A stretch of 64,000 nucleotides of DNA, taken from positions 202,624 to 266,623 of the forward strand of contig NZ_BJDU01000003.1 in NCBI RefSeq assembly GCF_005405305.1, in the 5' to 3' direction. Both the position numbers and the translations under genes were made by a program. Positions 27,680 through 38,850 of this stretch are shown piece after piece. The notes beneath the pieces were generated by a model. It had not been told where the DNA came from. It made no database searches and worked only from the letters and a program-made list of their open reading frames with translations. Origin of the DNA: Companilactobacillus formosensis. Lineage in GTDB: Bacteria > Bacillota > Bacilli > Lactobacillales > Lactobacillaceae. The first letter of the stretch is position 1. Every line of letters begins with the position of its first letter.

Positions 27680-30600
27680 ATGGCAGATACAAAACAACTT
27701 TTTGAAATACTAGTTAAGCAAATTAAATTGGATCAATTGTTAGAATCTAATGATTCATTTGCCGATGGTAAATTGAACAAATTGGAAGTTCATAAAAATA
27801 GTAAACGTTGGACCTTTTATTTTGAGTTCAAAGATGTTTTGCCATTTAAAGAATTTCTGACCTTTGTTAAAGCATTGAAGGCTAGTTTTGAAGGTATTGC
27901 ACAGGTAAATTTTGAAATCAAGACTACCCAAGCACAATTGAGACAAAAAGATATAACTGATTATTGGAACTACGTGCTGAACGATTGCAGCGTTGAGTCA
28001 CCAATGGTTTTGGACAAAATTGGTCAAACACCGCCACATATGGAAAATGGTCAAGTCTTTTTAGATGTATCAAACAGTTTCATGGCTGATATTGTGGATG
28101 GCAAATTGGTCAACGGCTTGCAGTCCGAATATAGTAGTTTAGGTTTTCCTGACTTTCGAATCAGAGCTAATATCGATGAATCGAAGAACCAGGAAAAAGA
28201 AGCTGCGATGAAAGCTATGAATGTGGAAAAGAACAAGCAATTCCAAGCTAAGGCTAAAGAAGTCAGTGAGAAAAAGGCTGCTAAACCGGCCAATGTTTCT
28301 AAAGTTGGACGTAAGATTCCTGATGATCAAGAAATTACACAAATGGTTGATATCGTTGAAGAAGAAAGAAACAAAGTCGTCGAAGGCTATGTTTTTGATA
28401 TTGATGTTAGAAAATTAAAATCAGGACGTTCATTGTTAATTTTGAAAGTTACTGACTACACATCATCGTTTAGTATCAAGAAATTCTCAAATGGCGAAGA
28501 TGACGAAAACTTCTTTAATTCCTTAGATAAGGGTGCTTGGATCAGAGTTCGTGGTAGCGTTCAAGAGGATAATTTCTCACGTGAACTAGTTATCATGGCT
28601 AATGATATTAATGTTATCAAACACCAACCAAGACAAGATACTGCTGAAGATGACAACAAACGAATTGAATTGCATGCTCACACTAATATGAGTCAAATGG
28701 ATGCCATTCCTAGTGCAACTGATTTGATCAAACGTGCTAGTGACTGGGGGCAAACAGGAATCGCTATAACGGACCATCATGCTCTACAAGCGTTCCCTGA
28801 AGCTTTTAATGCTGGTAAAAAATTTGGTGTCAAAATAGCCTATGGTGTTGAAATTGATTTAGTTGATGAAGGTAACCCCATTGCTTATAATCTCCGTGAT
28901 CAAAAATTAGCAGGTTCTGAATACGTGATTTTTGATACCGAAACAACCGGTTTGTCAGCAGTATATGATTCCATCATCGAAATTGGTGCTACTAAGATGA
29001 AAGATGGTGAAGTAATTGATCGTTTTGATAAATTTATCAATCCCGGTCATCCATTGTCTGAAGTAACAACCAATTTGACTAGTATCACAACTGAAATGGT
29101 TGAAAATGAACCTGATGAGTCTGTAGTTGTCGGTGAATTTATGGACTTTATCGGTGATGATATTTTAGTTGGTCACAATGTAACCTTTGATATGGGCTTT
29201 ATGAATGCCGCTTTGACAAGAATGGGTCGAGATCGCTTGTCGATGCCAGTTATTGATACTTTGGAAATGTCACGAACATTGCATTCAGAGTATCGTAACC
29301 ATAAATTGGATTCATTGGCTAAACGTTACAATATTGTTTTGGAACACCACCATAGAGCGGATTCCGATGCTGAAACAACCGGTTATTTGATGTACAAGTT
29401 ATTTGAAGAATTGGAAGACAAATTCGGAACTAATAATGTTGAACAGCTAAATGACCATATCGGTGGCGATGAAGCGTATAAGCAAGCTCGTCCAAGTCAT
29501 GCAATCTTGTTGGCCAAGACTCAAGCTGGTTTAAAGAACATGTTTAAGATTGTTTCTTATTCAATGACGCAATATTATTATCGAACAGCTCGTGTACCTA
29601 GAAGATTATTGAACAAATATCGTGAAGGTATTATCGTAGGTTCTGCTTGTGAAAATGGTGAAGTTTTTACTAGCATGATGCAAAAAGGTTATGACGATAC
29701 TAGAGAAATCGCTCAGTATTACGATTATTTGGAAGTCATGCCGAAGACTTTGTATCAACATTTGATTGATATTAAAATTATCAAAGATGAATCAGCGCTA
29801 GAAGAGATTTTGAAGAATATTGTTAAGTTGGGTAAAGAGCTCAATAAACCTGTTGTTGCAACGGGAGATGTTCATTATTTAGATCCACATGATAAAGTTT
29901 ATCGAGATATTGTTATCAAAGCTGTTAAGAGTAATGCTCTAGCTCGTCGACCAGAGTTGCCTGATGTACAATTTAGAACTACTAATGAGATGTTTGATGA
30001 ATTTAGTTATATGGATCCACAAGTTCAACAAGAGATTATCGTTGATAATCCTAAGAAAATCATGGATTCAATTGACGAAATATCACCGGTCAAAGATAAA
30101 CTTTATACGCCAAAGATGGATGGTGCTGAAGATGAAATTCGTAATTTAACCTTGAACAAAGCCCACGAATTGTATGGCGATCCTTTACCAGAAATTGTTC
30201 AAGAACGGATGGACAAGGAATTGAAGAGTATCATCGGTAATGGTTTCTCAGTTATTTATTTGATTTCGCAACGATTGGTTTACAAATCGAATAAAGATGG
30301 ATATTTGGTAGGTTCCCGTGGTTCTGTTGGATCAAGTTTCGTTGCTACGATGACGGGTATTACGGAAGTTAATCCTTTGCCACCACATTATCGTTGTCCC
30401 AAATGTAAATATTCCGAATTCTTCACTAAAGGTGAAGTTGGTTCTGGATATGATTTGCCAGATAAAAAATGTCCTAAATGTGGAACTGATCTTAAAAAAG
30501 ATGGTCAAGATATTCCTTTTGAAACTTTCTTAGGATTTAAGGGTGACAAGGTTCCGGATATTGATTTGAACTTCTCTGGTGATTATCAACCTGTAGCTCA

Positions 30601-31978
30601 CAATTATACGAAAGTACTATTTGGTGAAGATCACGTATTTAGAGCCGGAACTATTGGTACGATTGCTGATCGAACTGCGTTTGGTTACGTTAAAAATTAT
30701 GAAGAACTAACTGGTCAAAATCTTCGCAATGCAGAAGAAGAACGTTTGGCAATGGGATCAACTGGTGTCAAAAGAACGACTGGTCAACATCCAGCTGGTA
30801 TCATTGTTGTGCCGGATTACATGGATATTTTTGATTTTACGCCGATCCAGTATCCCGCTGACGACCAAAATGCTGCTTGGAAGACGACTCACTTTGATTT
30901 CCATTCAATTCACGATAATATTTTGAAATTGGATATCCTGGGACATGATGATCCGACGATGATTCGTATGCTCCAAGATTTGTCAGGAATTGATCCTAAG
31001 ACTTTACCAGTTAAAGATCCTGGGGTCATGGAATTGTTCAGTGGAACTAAATCTTTAGGTGTTACTCCTGAACAAATCTTCTCGAAGACTGGAACGCTAG
31101 GGGTACCAGAATTCGGTACTCGTTTTGTTCGTGGAATGCTTGAGAAGACTCATCCAACGACCTTTGCAGAATTGCTACAAATTTCTGGGTTGTCACACGG
31201 GACTGATGTTTGGTTAGGTAATGCTGAAGAGTTGATTGACAAAGGTATTGTTACTTTGAAGGAAGTTATTGGTTGTCGTGATAATATCATGATGGATTTG
31301 ATTCACTATGGTATGGATTCACAAATGGCTTTCCAAATTATGGAACATGTTCGTAAAGGACGTGGAATTCCTGATGATTGGAAACAAGCTATGAAAGATG
31401 CGGATGTGCCAGATTGGTATATCGATTCTTGTTTGAAGATCAAGTACATGTTCCCTAGAGCCCATGCTACGGCTTACATTATTATGGCTTTACGAATTGC
31501 CTACTTTAAGGTACACTATCCACTTTATTACTACAGTGCCTACTTTACAGTTCGTGCTGATGACTTTGACTTAGTCGCAATGACAACGGGAAAAGATGCT
31601 GTCAAAGCTTCAATGAAAGCCATCAATGATAAAGGAATGGATGCTTCTACTAAAGAGAAGAATCTATTGACCGTTTTGGAATTAGCTAATGAATGTTTGG
31701 AACGTGGTTTTAAGATTAAAATGGTCGATATTGAAAAGTCAGATGCTTTTGAATTTAAGATCATTGATGATAAGACACTTCTGGCACCATTTAATGCAAT
31801 TCCGGGACTAGGTGACAACGTTGCTAAGCAAATCATTGCTGCACGTGAAGAACAGCCTTTCTTATCTAAACAAGATTTAGGTACTCGTGGTAAAGTTTCA
31901 AAGACTGTTATCGAATATATGACAGAAAATCATGTTTTAGATGGCATGCCTGATGAAAATCAGTTATCATTATTTTAG
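27680..31978 (+). CDS. polC: DNA polymerase III alpha subunit, Gram-positive PolC type
   Basis: PolC is the leading-strand replicative polymerase of Firmicutes. The 1432-residue protein has an N-terminal domain, an OB fold near 230-320, and a PHP domain starting at [15 protein letters not shown]. Within the PHP is the DnaQ-like 3'-5' exonuclease ([12 protein letters not shown] near residue 415; HHRADSDAE). A zinc-binding pair CPKCK and CPKCG lies near residue 905-935. The polymerase core contains [12 protein letters not shown] and [10 protein letters not shown]. Length is normal. The start follows GAAGGG. Confidence 0.97.
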   Translation: MADTKQLFEILVKQIKLDQLLESNDSFADGKLNKLEVHKNSKRWTFYFEFKDVLPFKEFLTFVKALKASFEGIAQVNFEIKTTQAQLRQKDITDYWNYVLNDCSVESPMVLDKIGQTPPHMENGQVFLDVSNSFMADIVDGKLVNGLQSEYSSLGFPDFRIRANIDESKNQEKEAAMKAMNVEKNKQFQAKAKEVSEKKAAKPANVSKVGRKIPDDQEITQMVDIVEEERNKVVEGYVFDIDVRKLKSGRSLLILKVTDYTSSFSIKKFSNGEDDENFFNSLDKGAWIRVRGSVQEDNFSRELVIMANDINVIKHQPRQDTAEDDNKRIELHAHTNMSQMDAIPSATDLIKRASDWGQTGIAITDHHALQAFPEAFNAGKKFGVKIAYGVEIDLVDEGNPIAYNLRDQKLAGSEYVIFDTETTGLSAVYDSIIEIGATKMKDGEVIDRFDKFINPGHPLSEVTTNLTSITTEMVENEPDESVVVGEFMDFIGDDILVGHNVTFDMGFMNAALTRMGRDRLSMPVIDTLEMSRTLHSEYRNHKLDSLAKRYNIVLEHHHRADSDAETTGYLMYKLFEELEDKFGTNNVEQLNDHIGGDEAYKQARPSHAILLAKTQAGLKNMFKIVSYSMTQYYYRTARVPRRLLNKYREGIIVGSACENGEVFTSMMQKGYDDTREIAQYYDYLEVMPKTLYQHLIDIKIIKDESALEEILKNIVKLGKELNKPVVATGDVHYLDPHDKVYRDIVIKAVKSNALARRPELPDVQFRTTNEMFDEFSYMDPQVQQEIIVDNPKKIMDSIDEISPVKDKLYTPKMDGAEDEIRNLTLNKAHELYGDPLPEIVQERMDKELKSIIGNGFSVIYLISQRLVYKSNKDGYLVGSRGSVGSSFVATMTGITEVNPLPPHYRCPKCKYSEFFTKGEVGSGYDLPDKKCPKCGTDLKKDGQDIPFETFLGFKGDKVPDIDLNFSGDYQPVAHNYTKVLFGEDHVFRAGTIGTIADRTAFGYVKNYEELTGQNLRNAEEERLAMGSTGVKRTTGQHPAGIIVVPDYMDIFDFTPIQYPADDQNAAWKTTHFDFHSIHDNILKLDILGHDDPTMIRMLQDLSGIDPKTLPVKDPGVMELFSGTKSLGVTPEQIFSKTGTLGVPEFGTRFVRGMLEKTHPTTFAELLQISGLSHGTDVWLGNAEELIDKGIVTLKEVIGCRDNIMMDLIHYGMDSQMAFQIMEHVRKGRGIPDDWKQAMKDADVPDWYIDSCLKIKYMFPRAHATAYIIMALRIAYFKVHYPLYYYSAYFTVRADDFDLVAMTTGKDAVKASMKAINDKGMDASTKEKNLLTVLELANECLERGFKIKMVDIEKSDAFEFKIIDDKTLLAPFNAIPGLGDNVAKQIIAAREEQPFLSKQDLGTRGKVSKTVIEYMTENHVLDGMPDENQLSLF

Positions 31979-31994
31979 GTATGGTTGTTATAAG

Positions 31995-32037
31995 TTGATT
32001 TAATAACAAATATATGTTAAATTAACTACTAGTTAAT
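31995..32037 (+). promoter_or_regulatory. rimP-nusA operon promoter with overlapping palindrome
   Basis: TTGATT (31995-32000), a 17-base spacer and TAAATT (32018-32023) preceded by TGT form a promoter with an extended -10. A perfect inverted repeat, ATTAACT-ACT-AGTTAAT (32021-32037), covers the -10 end and the predicted start site. It could be an operator or a 5' hairpin. Confidence 0.5.
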
Positions 32038-32048
32038 TATTGATTAAT

Positions 32049-32075
32049 GAGTGAGCAGAAATGCTCACTCTTTTT
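32049..32075 (+). terminator. strong terminator between polC and rimP, inside the nusA-operon leader
   Basis: GAGTGAGCA and TGCTCACTC form a nine-pair stem with a GAAA loop, followed by five T. It ends polC transcripts. It also lies downstream of the predicted rimP promoter, so it may attenuate the operon that encodes NusA. Confidence 0.85.
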
Positions 32076-32102
32076 ATTGCCGATTACTTTGGAGGAATGT
32101 CC

Positions 32103-32570
32103 TTGGATACAAAAGTTGAAGAATTAAAAGCCATTTTACAACCCATTTTGGAACAACACGATTTCTTTTTAGTTGATTTAGAACTCGTGCACGAACATGG
32201 GGATTGGTATTTGAGAGTTTATGCAGATAAAAAAGGTGGAATCAGTATTGATGATTGTGCCGTTATTAGTGAGGAATATGGAGAAAAGCTAGATGAACTA
32301 GATCCAATTGAACCAGCTTATTATCTAGAAGTTTCATCTCCTGGTGCAGAACGTCCATTAAAGAACGATGAAAGTCTAACTAATTACGTTGACGACTACG
32401 TTCATGTTTCTTTATATCAAAAAGTAAATGGTGAAAAAGCTTTTGAAGGAACACTTACAGAAGTAACAGATACAGAGATAACTTTGATCGTAAAAGTTAA
32501 GAATTTAAAGAAGCAAGTAGAAATTAGCCGCAAAAATATCGCTAAGATTCGTCTTGCAATCGAATTCTAA
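32103..32570 (+). CDS. rimP: ribosome maturation factor RimP
   Basis: RimP assists 30S assembly. From TTG 32103 the protein is 155 residues: LDTKVEELKAILQPILEQHDFFLVDLEL, then RVYADKKGGISIDDCAVISEEYG and YYLEVSSPGAERPLK, all family hallmarks. TTG 32103 is chosen because GGAGG (32091-32095) lies seven bases ahead; ATG 32097 is too close and ATG 32061 lies in the terminator stem. It is the first gene of the operon. Confidence 0.93.
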   Translation: MDTKVEELKAILQPILEQHDFFLVDLELVHEHGDWYLRVYADKKGGISIDDCAVISEEYGEKLDELDPIEPAYYLEVSSPGAERPLKNDESLTNYVDDYVHVSLYQKVNGEKAFEGTLTEVTDTEITLIVKVKNLKKQVEISRKNIAKIRLAIEF

Positions 32571-32580
32571 GGAGAAAATC

Positions 32581-33798
32581 ATGAGTAAAGAAATGGTTGA
32601 AGCCCTCGATGCGCTTGAACGCGAAAAGGGTATCAAAAAAGAATACGTTATTGAATCATTAGAAGCTGCTTTAGTTGCGGCTTATAAGAGAAATTACAAC
32701 CAAGCCCAAAACGTTGATGTTGAATTTGACGCTAAAAAGGGTAATATACATGTTTATGCGGTTAAAGAAGTTGTCGAAGACGTTGTTGATGATCGTCTTG
32801 AAGTAAGTCTTGAAGATGCTCAACAAAAGAGTAAAGGTTATGAAATTGGCGATCATATCAAAGAAGAAGTAACGCCTAAGGACTTTGGTAGAATTGCAGC
32901 ACAAACTGCCAAGCAAGTGATCATGCAACGTGTTCGTGAGGCTGAGCGTGACATCATTTATAATGAATATAGCCAGTATGAACATGAGATCATCCAAGGA
33001 ACCGTTGAACGTAGCGATAGTAGATATGTTTATATTACTTATGGACGTATCGAAACAGTTATGCCTAAGGCGGATCAAATGCCTGGCGAAACATACAATT
33101 CTCGTGATAGAATTCGTGTTTACGTAACTAAGGTCGAAAATGCTACTAAAGGACCTCAAGTGTTTGTTTCCAGAACTGATCCAGGTTTGGTCAAAAGATT
33201 ATTTGAACAAGAAGTTCCTGAAATTTATGATGGAACTGTTGAAATTGTCTCAATTGCTCGTGAAGCTGGAGATAGAACTAAGATTGCTGTTAAGTCAGAT
33301 AATCCAGATGTTGATCCTGTTGGTACTTGCGTAGGACCAAAAGGCTCACGTGTACAAGCAGTTGTTGATGAATTGAATGGTGAAAATATTGATGTTGTGC
33401 CATATGTTGATGATCCAGTTGATTTCATCGCTAACGCTTTGAATCCAGCTGAAGTTATTGCGGTTCAATTTGATGAAACTGATAAGAAACAATGTATCGT
33501 AATCGTTCCTGATTACCACTTGTCATTAGCAATTGGTAAGAAGGGTCAAAATGCTCGTTTAGCTGCTAAGTTAACTGGATATAAGATTGATATTAAACCA
33601 GAATCACAAGTTGAATTCGTTGATGATAACGACGAAGATGTTGATTTAGACGACATTGAGAGTGGTAAAATTGACATAGAAAAGACTCGTCAAAATGCTG
33701 CTAATGCAGATGATGCAAAGAATCCTGCTGTACAAGATGATGATGATAATGACTCAGATTCAGATGATGTAGATAGCGATTCTGATTCAGAAAAATAA
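32581..33798 (+). CDS. nusA: transcription termination/antitermination factor NusA
   Basis: NusA binds RNA polymerase and controls pausing, termination and antitermination. The 405-residue protein has the N-terminal polymerase-binding domain (EMVEALDALEREKGI), an S1 domain (about 135-200), and two KH domains with GTCVGPKGSRVQAVVDEL and AIGKKGQNARLAAKLTG. The C-terminus is a run of Asp/Ser/Glu (DDDDNDSDSDDVDSDSD). AAGGAG precedes ATG 32581. The acidic tail is longer than in Bacillus. Confidence 0.96.
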   Translation: MSKEMVEALDALEREKGIKKEYVIESLEAALVAAYKRNYNQAQNVDVEFDAKKGNIHVYAVKEVVEDVVDDRLEVSLEDAQQKSKGYEIGDHIKEEVTPKDFGRIAAQTAKQVIMQRVREAERDIIYNEYSQYEHEIIQGTVERSDSRYVYITYGRIETVMPKADQMPGETYNSRDRIRVYVTKVENATKGPQVFVSRTDPGLVKRLFEQEVPEIYDGTVEIVSIAREAGDRTKIAVKSDNPDVDPVGTCVGPKGSRVQAVVDELNGENIDVVPYVDDPVDFIANALNPAEVIAVQFDETDKKQCIVIVPDYHLSLAIGKKGQNARLAAKLTGYKIDIKPESQVEFVDDNDEDVDLDDIESGKIDIEKTRQNAANADDAKNPAVQDDDDNDSDSDDVDSDSDSEK

Positions 33799-33813
33799 AA
33801 AGGGGTGATGGAT

Positions 33814-34122
33814 TTGGCAACTCGTAAGATACCTATGCGTAAAGATGTTTTGACAAACAAGATGTATCCAAAAAGAGAAATGGTAAGAATTGTCAAAGAT
33901 AAAGAAGGCAATATTTCAATTGATCCTACTGGAAAGAAACCTGGCCGTGGGGCTTATGTAGGTCTAGATCCAGAAGCCGTTAAAAATGCTAAATCAGCAA
34001 AAATTCTGGAAAAAGTATTTTCACATGCGGTTCCAGAAAATTTTTATGATGAACTATTTGATTTCGTTGATCACCAAAAGGCCCGTATGGATCTTTTTGG
34101 AGATTTAGGTAAAAAACATTAA
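33814..34122 (+). CDS. ylxR: YlxR-family (DUF448) RNA-binding protein
   Basis: This roughly 100-residue protein has RKIPMRKDVLTNKMYPKREMVRIVKDK followed by PTGKKPGRGAYVG, the DUF448 fold with the GRGAYV signature. It sits in the fixed slot between nusA and the L7Ae-like gene. YlxR has been reported as an RNA-binding or RNase P-related factor in Firmicutes. TTG 33814 is preferred because AAAAGGGGTG lies about eight bases ahead; ATG 33808 and GTG 33805 are in-frame alternatives inside the site. Confidence 0.88.
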   Translation: MATRKIPMRKDVLTNKMYPKREMVRIVKDKEGNISIDPTGKKPGRGAYVGLDPEAVKNAKSAKILEKVFSHAVPENFYDELFDFVDHQKARMDLFGDLGKKH

Positions 34123-34418
34123 TGAAGAATTTTTTAAATTTCTTAGGTATTGCAGTTAGAGCTCGAAAATTTATTAGTGGAACTGAACTGACTATTAATG
34201 GAATGCGCAGTGGTGAGGTAAAACTCGTTATCATGGCGCAAGATTGTAGTGCTCGAACAAAAAAAGATTTGCACAATAAGGCAAGTTATTATAATGTACC
34301 TGTGATAGATACGATAAGTAGTGAAGATTTAAAAACGGCTATTGGAAAAGACAGAAAAGTTATGGGAATAACAGATTTTGGATTTGCTAAAAGGTTAAAA
34401 GAACTTATGGACAATTAA
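34122..34418 (+). CDS. ylxQ: L7Ae/L30e-family K-turn RNA-binding protein (YlxQ type)
   Basis: This is a 98-residue ribosomal L7Ae-like protein. It has [37 protein letters not shown] and [16 protein letters not shown], matching YlxQ/RplGA. Its start overlaps the ylxR stop by one base (TAATG). Known relatives bind kink-turn RNA. It precedes infB. Confidence 0.9.
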   Translation: MKNFLNFLGIAVRARKFISGTELTINGMRSGEVKLVIMAQDCSARTKKDLHNKASYYNVPVIDTISSEDLKTAIGKDRKVMGITDFGFAKRLKELMDN

Positions 34419-34431
34419 GGAGAGTGATAGG

Positions 34432-37284
34432 ATGGTCAAAAAAAGAATTTATACTATTGCAAAAGAAAATAGTGTTGAGAATCAAGTAGTACTAGATGCC
34501 GCTGCAAAATTGGGCATTAATGTGAAAAACCATATGTCATCAGTAGATGAAAGTGTAGAAAAGAAAATAGTTGGTAGCTTAAAGGGTGGTAAAAAACCAG
34601 TTAAGTCTCAATCAAAGAATCAAGCCAATGCACAACCTAAGACTGATGAAAAGCACGAAGGTAGTAATCACAATTCAGGTGATCACAAAACTAAGATCAA
34701 GATTACTGCTGTAAGAAGAGATACTAATAAGGGTAAGGGTCATTTTGACCATCGTAACAATAATCACAACTCCAACAGTAATCGTCCAAACAGCAATAAT
34801 AATAACTATCATCGTCCAAACAATGGTAACAATTCTCACAATTCAAACAATGTTAATAATGGCAATAGAAACGATAATCGCAATTCACAAAATCGTGATA
34901 ACCGTAATCGTAACAATGAAACACGTAACAACCGCAATGGCGAGAATCGTAACAATAATCGCAATCGCAACAATAACAACCGACGTGATCGTTCAAGTGT
35001 GCAAGGACAAGCTCCACGTCCAAGACAAAGTGCCGGTAACAAGTATCTAGAACAATTTAAGACCAACATCGCTGATGCTAGTCATATTCCTAGTCATCCA
35101 ACTAGAAACCACAACAATCGTTCTAATAACAACCGCACTAACAATAGTGATAATGCTCATAGAAACAATCACCGTCCTAACAATAATAACGAGAACAATA
35201 ATCGTTATAACAAGAACAACAACCATAATGTAAATAACCGTAACAACAATAATAATCGCAACAACCAAAATCAAAATAGAAGACCTAATAACAATAACGT
35301 AGCTGCTAAGGCTAAGGAAACTCCTAAGTCAACTGTAGCAAACGTTAATATTCCAAAGCCAGAATACAAGAAGCCAAAGCCAACTAACAATAACCGTGAC
35401 TTTGGTCATAAACAAAATCTTGCTAATCCATTTGGTAGTCGTAAGAAGAAGAAGGAACGTAAACGTCAACAACGTCAACGTACTGAACCTAAGAAGCCAA
35501 TGCCACAAAGAAAGGAACGTCCATTACCAGAAACACTTGTTTATACAGTGGGTATGAACGCTCAAGATATTGGTAAGTTGATTCACAGAGAACCAGCTGA
35601 AATTGTTAAGAAACTCTTTATGCTTGGTATTATGATCAACCAAAACAAGTCATTGGATAAGGATACCATTGAATTGTTGGCTGAAGATTACGGTATTAAA
35701 TCACAAGAAAAGGTTGAAGAAGATGTTGCCGATATCGACAAGTACTTTGATGCTGAAGTTAATACAACAGAAAACCTTGTTACACGCCCACCAGTAGTTA
35801 CAATCATGGGTCACGTTGATCATGGTAAGACAACCTTGCTTGATCACTTAAGACATACACATGTTACTGCCGGTGAAGCTGGTGGTATCACTCAACATAT
35901 CGGTGCTTACCAAGTTCGTCTAAAAGACAGATTGATTACCTTCTTGGATACTCCAGGACACGCTGCCTTTACTAATATGCGTGCTCGTGGTGCTGATATT
36001 ACTGATATCGTTATCTTAGTTGTTGCTGCTGATGATGGTGTCATGCCACAGACAGTTGAAGCTATCAACCATGCCAAGGCTGCAAATGATCCAATTATCG
36101 TAGCTATCAATAAGATCGATAAGCCAGGTGCAAATCCACAACACGTAATCGAAGAATTAATGCAATATGACTTAGTTCCTGAAGATTATGGTGGGGATAC
36201 TATCTTTGTTAATATTTCTGCTAAGATGGGTACAAATATTGACGAATTGCTAGAAATGGTTCTTCTAGAATCTGATGTTCTAGAATTAAAGGCTAACCCT
36301 AAGCAAAAAGCTATCGGTACTGTTATCGAAGCTAAGTTGGATAAGGGTCGTGGACCAGTTGCTACATTGCTAGTTCAACAAGGTACATTACACGTTGGTG
36401 ATCCAATTGTTGTTGGTAATACCTTTGGTCGTGTCAGAACTATGACTAACTATAATGGTAAAGAAATCAAGAATGCTAAACCATCAGAACCAGTTGAGAT
36501 CACAGGTCTTAATGAAGTTCCCGAATCAGCTGACAAGTTTGTTGTCTTCGATGATGAGAAGACAGCTCGTGCTGCTGGTGAAGAACGTGCTAGTCGTGCT
36601 CTTCAAAAGGAACGTCAAAATACTAACCCTGTAACACTTGATAACTTGTTCGAAACAATGAAAGAAGGAGAACTTAAACAAGTCGACGTTATTATCAAAG
36701 CCGATGTTCAAGGTTCTGCTGAAGCCATTGCCGGAAGTTTGAAGAAGATCGAAGTTGAAGGCGTTCGTGTCAATATTATTCACTCTGCCGTTGGTGCCAT
36801 TACTGAAAGTGATGTTAACTTAGCTGCTGCAAGTAACGCTATCATCATTGGATTTAATGTTCGTCCAACTGCTCAAGCTAAGGTTCAAGCTAAGGATGAA
36901 AATGTTGATATTCGTCTACACAGAGTTATCTACAAGGCTATCGATGAAGTTGAAGCTGCTATGAAGGGTATGTTGGAACCAGTTTACGAAGAAAAAGTTA
37001 TCGGTAACTTGACTGTTCGTGAAACTTACAACGTATCTAAGATTGGTACTATCGCTGGTTGTTATGTCAATAGTGGTAAGATCCAACGTGATAGTGGCGT
37101 AAGACTTATCAGAGATGGTATCGTTATTACTGAAGGTAAACTAGCTTCTCTAAAACGTTTCAAAGATGACGTTAAGGAAGTTGGCTCAGGATTCGAATGT
37201 GGTATCACAATCGAAAACTATAACGATATTAAGATCGGTGACGAAATCGAAGTTTACGTTATGGAACAAGTTCCAGTTAAATAG
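34432..37284 (+). CDS. infB: translation initiation factor IF-2 with Asn-rich N-terminal region
   Basis: IF-2 is the GTPase that places initiator tRNA. At 950 residues it is long. The first 55 residues form the IF2N fold ([36 protein letters not shown]). Residues roughly 104-192 and 224-290 are extremely rich in Asn with Arg and His, a disordered linker. A second IF2N domain precedes the G domain: [12 protein letters not shown] near 459, DTPGHAAF near 506, NKIDK. Domains II-IV follow normally. Runs of AAC/AAT codons make this DNA repetitive. Confidence 0.96.
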   Translation: MVKKRIYTIAKENSVENQVVLDAAAKLGINVKNHMSSVDESVEKKIVGSLKGGKKPVKSQSKNQANAQPKTDEKHEGSNHNSGDHKTKIKITAVRRDTNKGKGHFDHRNNNHNSNSNRPNSNNNNYHRPNNGNNSHNSNNVNNGNRNDNRNSQNRDNRNRNNETRNNRNGENRNNNRNRNNNNRRDRSSVQGQAPRPRQSAGNKYLEQFKTNIADASHIPSHPTRNHNNRSNNNRTNNSDNAHRNNHRPNNNNENNNRYNKNNNHNVNNRNNNNNRNNQNQNRRPNNNNVAAKAKETPKSTVANVNIPKPEYKKPKPTNNNRDFGHKQNLANPFGSRKKKKERKRQQRQRTEPKKPMPQRKERPLPETLVYTVGMNAQDIGKLIHREPAEIVKKLFMLGIMINQNKSLDKDTIELLAEDYGIKSQEKVEEDVADIDKYFDAEVNTTENLVTRPPVVTIMGHVDHGKTTLLDHLRHTHVTAGEAGGITQHIGAYQVRLKDRLITFLDTPGHAAFTNMRARGADITDIVILVVAADDGVMPQTVEAINHAKAANDPIIVAINKIDKPGANPQHVIEELMQYDLVPEDYGGDTIFVNISAKMGTNIDELLEMVLLESDVLELKANPKQKAIGTVIEAKLDKGRGPVATLLVQQGTLHVGDPIVVGNTFGRVRTMTNYNGKEIKNAKPSEPVEITGLNEVPESADKFVVFDDEKTARAAGEERASRALQKERQNTNPVTLDNLFETMKEGELKQVDVIIKADVQGSAEAIAGSLKKIEVEGVRVNIIHSAVGAITESDVNLAAASNAIIIGFNVRPTAQAKVQAKDENVDIRLHRVIYKAIDEVEAAMKGMLEPVYEEKVIGNLTVRETYNVSKIGTIAGCYVNSGKIQRDSGVRLIRDGIVITEGKLASLKRFKDDVKEVGSGFECGITIENYNDIKIGDEIEVYVMEQVPVK

Positions 37285-37294
37285 TTAATAATCT

Positions 37295-37340
37295 AAATAA
37301 AGCCAGAATGTTTTTTGAAACATTTTGACTTTATTTTTTT
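37295..37340 (+). terminator. infB terminator
   Basis: AATAAAGCCAGAATGTTT and AAACATTTTGACTTTATT form a long, slightly imperfect stem followed by T-rich sequence. Confidence 0.75.
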
Positions 37341-37377
37341 GACAAATTATTAAGAGAAAAGAAATCTCGTAGTAATG

Positions 37378-37386
37378 TGATATAAT
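37378..37386 (+). promoter_or_regulatory. extended -10 promoter of rbfA
   Basis: TGATATAAT at 37378-37386 is a perfect TGnTATAAT. The TTGACA at 37339-37344 is too far away (36 bases) to pair with it. rbfA starts 68 bases on. Confidence 0.55.
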
Positions 37387-37453
37387 CAAGCAGTGATGAT
37401 TAAAAGATGACAAGTAAACTAGAGATAGTTTGAAAAATAATGGAGGTACAAGC

Positions 37454-37813
37454 ATGGTAAAACATCGTATTGGTCGTGTTGAACAAGAAATTCAAAAAGA
37501 AGTCAACGACATTCTTCTTAAACGTGTACGTGATCCTAGAGTTCAAGGCGTTACAGTTACAGGTGTCGAAATGACCGGTGATTTACAGCAAGCAACGATT
37601 TATTACAGCATTCTTTCTGAAAAAGCTAGTGATGTTGAAAAAACTCAAGCAGGACTAGATAAGGCTAAAGGTTTGATTCGTCGTGAATTAGGTCAAAAAT
37701 TGACCCTTTATAAAGTTCCAGAACTTGAATTCAAGCAAGATCAATCCGTTCGTTACGGAGAAAAGATTGATAAATTGATTGCTAAGTTGCATCAAGACGA
37801 AGCTAATCGTTAA
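37454..37813 (+). CDS. rbfA: 30S ribosome-binding factor A
   Basis: RbfA helps mature the 16S rRNA 5' end, notably in the cold. The 119-residue protein has [38 protein letters not shown] and the KH-like fold ([19 protein letters not shown]). ATG 37454 follows GGAGG (37442-37446) by seven bases; the upstream in-frame ATG at 37430 precedes that site. Its own promoter and a downstream terminator separate it from infB and truB. Confidence 0.93.
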   Translation: MVKHRIGRVEQEIQKEVNDILLKRVRDPRVQGVTVTGVEMTGDLQQATIYYSILSEKASDVEKTQAGLDKAKGLIRRELGQKLTLYKVPELEFKQDQSVRYGEKIDKLIAKLHQDEANR

Positions 37814-37817
37814 AACT

Positions 37818-37851
37818 AACAGGTAAGAATATTTTTCTTGCCTGTTTTTTT
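37818..37851 (+). terminator. rbfA terminator
   Basis: AACAGGTAAGA and TCTTGCCTGTT make an 11-base stem with one G-U pair, followed by T7. Confidence 0.85.
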
Positions 37852-37923
37852 GTGGAAAACTTTCTATTGTTAATAAAGACTAGTAAAATTGTTAATGATA
37901 TTACGAAAAAATGGAGATTGATT

Positions 37924-38838
37924 ATGGACGGAGTAATTCCATTAAATAAAGAAATCGGACAAACAAGTTCAGATTACGTATATAAATTAAGAAAAATTTT
38001 GCATACAAGAAAGATTGGTCATACAGGGACTTTAGATCCTTTAGTTGATGGTGTTTTACCTATCTGTGTCGGTCAAGCAACTAAATTGGTCAATACTTTG
38101 ACAGGTTCTCCTAAGGAATATGTTGGTGAAATTACTTTGGGACGTTCTACAACGACTGAAGATCGTGAAGGCGAAACAGTTGAAGAAAAGAAATTATTAA
38201 AGCCATTTACTAATGAAGAATTGAAGACGATTTTTGAACAAATGACTGGTGATTTAAAGCAAATTCCACCAATGTTTTCAGCCGTTCGTGTGAATGGTAA
38301 GAAACTTTACGAATATGCTCGAGCTGGTATCGAAGTGGAACGACCAGTTCGCCAAATTCACATTTATAGTTTTTCAATGACTTCAGAACCTAGTTTTGAT
38401 GAAACGACTGGCTATCAAACGATCAAATTTCACGTTAAGTGTTCTAAGGGAACTTATGTTAGAACTTTGGCAGTAGAATTTGGCAAATTATTAGGTTATC
38501 CTGCCTTTATGTCACAATTGACTCGTGTAAAGAGTGCGGGTTTTCCAATTGAAGAAACTTTTACTTTAGGCCAGATTGAGGAAATGATGGAAAAAAATGA
38601 TTATCGTTTCTTGAAATCTATCGATGAAGTTTTAAAAGATGTGCCTAGTTTAGAACTGAATGATGAACAGTGGGATGTTCGTGTCAGTCATGGGGGATTC
38701 TTAGAAGAAAGTGATGTCGACTCAGACAAAACTAAACAATTACGAGTGCAAAGAAGCGGCATTACCAAAGCACTTTACAAGTATGATAAAGTTAGAAATA
38801 TGTGGATTCCAGATTTGATGTTATTGAACAACAAGTAA
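37924..38838 (+). CDS. truB: tRNA pseudouridine(55) synthase
   Basis: TruB makes pseudouridine 55 in the T-loop of tRNAs. The 304-residue protein has GVIPLNKEIGQTSSDYV, the catalytic aspartate in KIGHTGTLDPLVDGVLP, and the KGTYVRTLAVEFG motif. ATG 37924 follows TGGAG; an in-frame ATG at 37852 lies at the terminator edge and is rejected. It is followed at 12 bases by ribF, the conserved pair. Confidence 0.95.
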   Translation: MDGVIPLNKEIGQTSSDYVYKLRKILHTRKIGHTGTLDPLVDGVLPICVGQATKLVNTLTGSPKEYVGEITLGRSTTTEDREGETVEEKKLLKPFTNEELKTIFEQMTGDLKQIPPMFSAVRVNGKKLYEYARAGIEVERPVRQIHIYSFSMTSEPSFDETTGYQTIKFHVKCSKGTYVRTLAVEFGKLLGYPAFMSQLTRVKSAGFPIEETFTLGQIEEMMEKNDYRFLKSIDEVLKDVPSLELNDEQWDVRVSHGGFLEESDVDSDKTKQLRVQRSGITKALYKYDKVRNMWIPDLMLLNNK

Positions 38839-38850
38839 AAGAGGGTAATT

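Noticed and set aside
34745..35050. Long reading frame rich in Thr, Ile and Val in another frame over infB
   Set aside because: It is a shadow of the AAC/AAT repeats coding for Asn in infB: shifted frames read ACA/ATA/ATC. It has no ribosome site and low complexity.
35047..35274. Minus-strand hydrophobic frame opposite infB
   Set aside because: It arises from GTT/ATT complements of the Asn codons. No start context or family resemblance.
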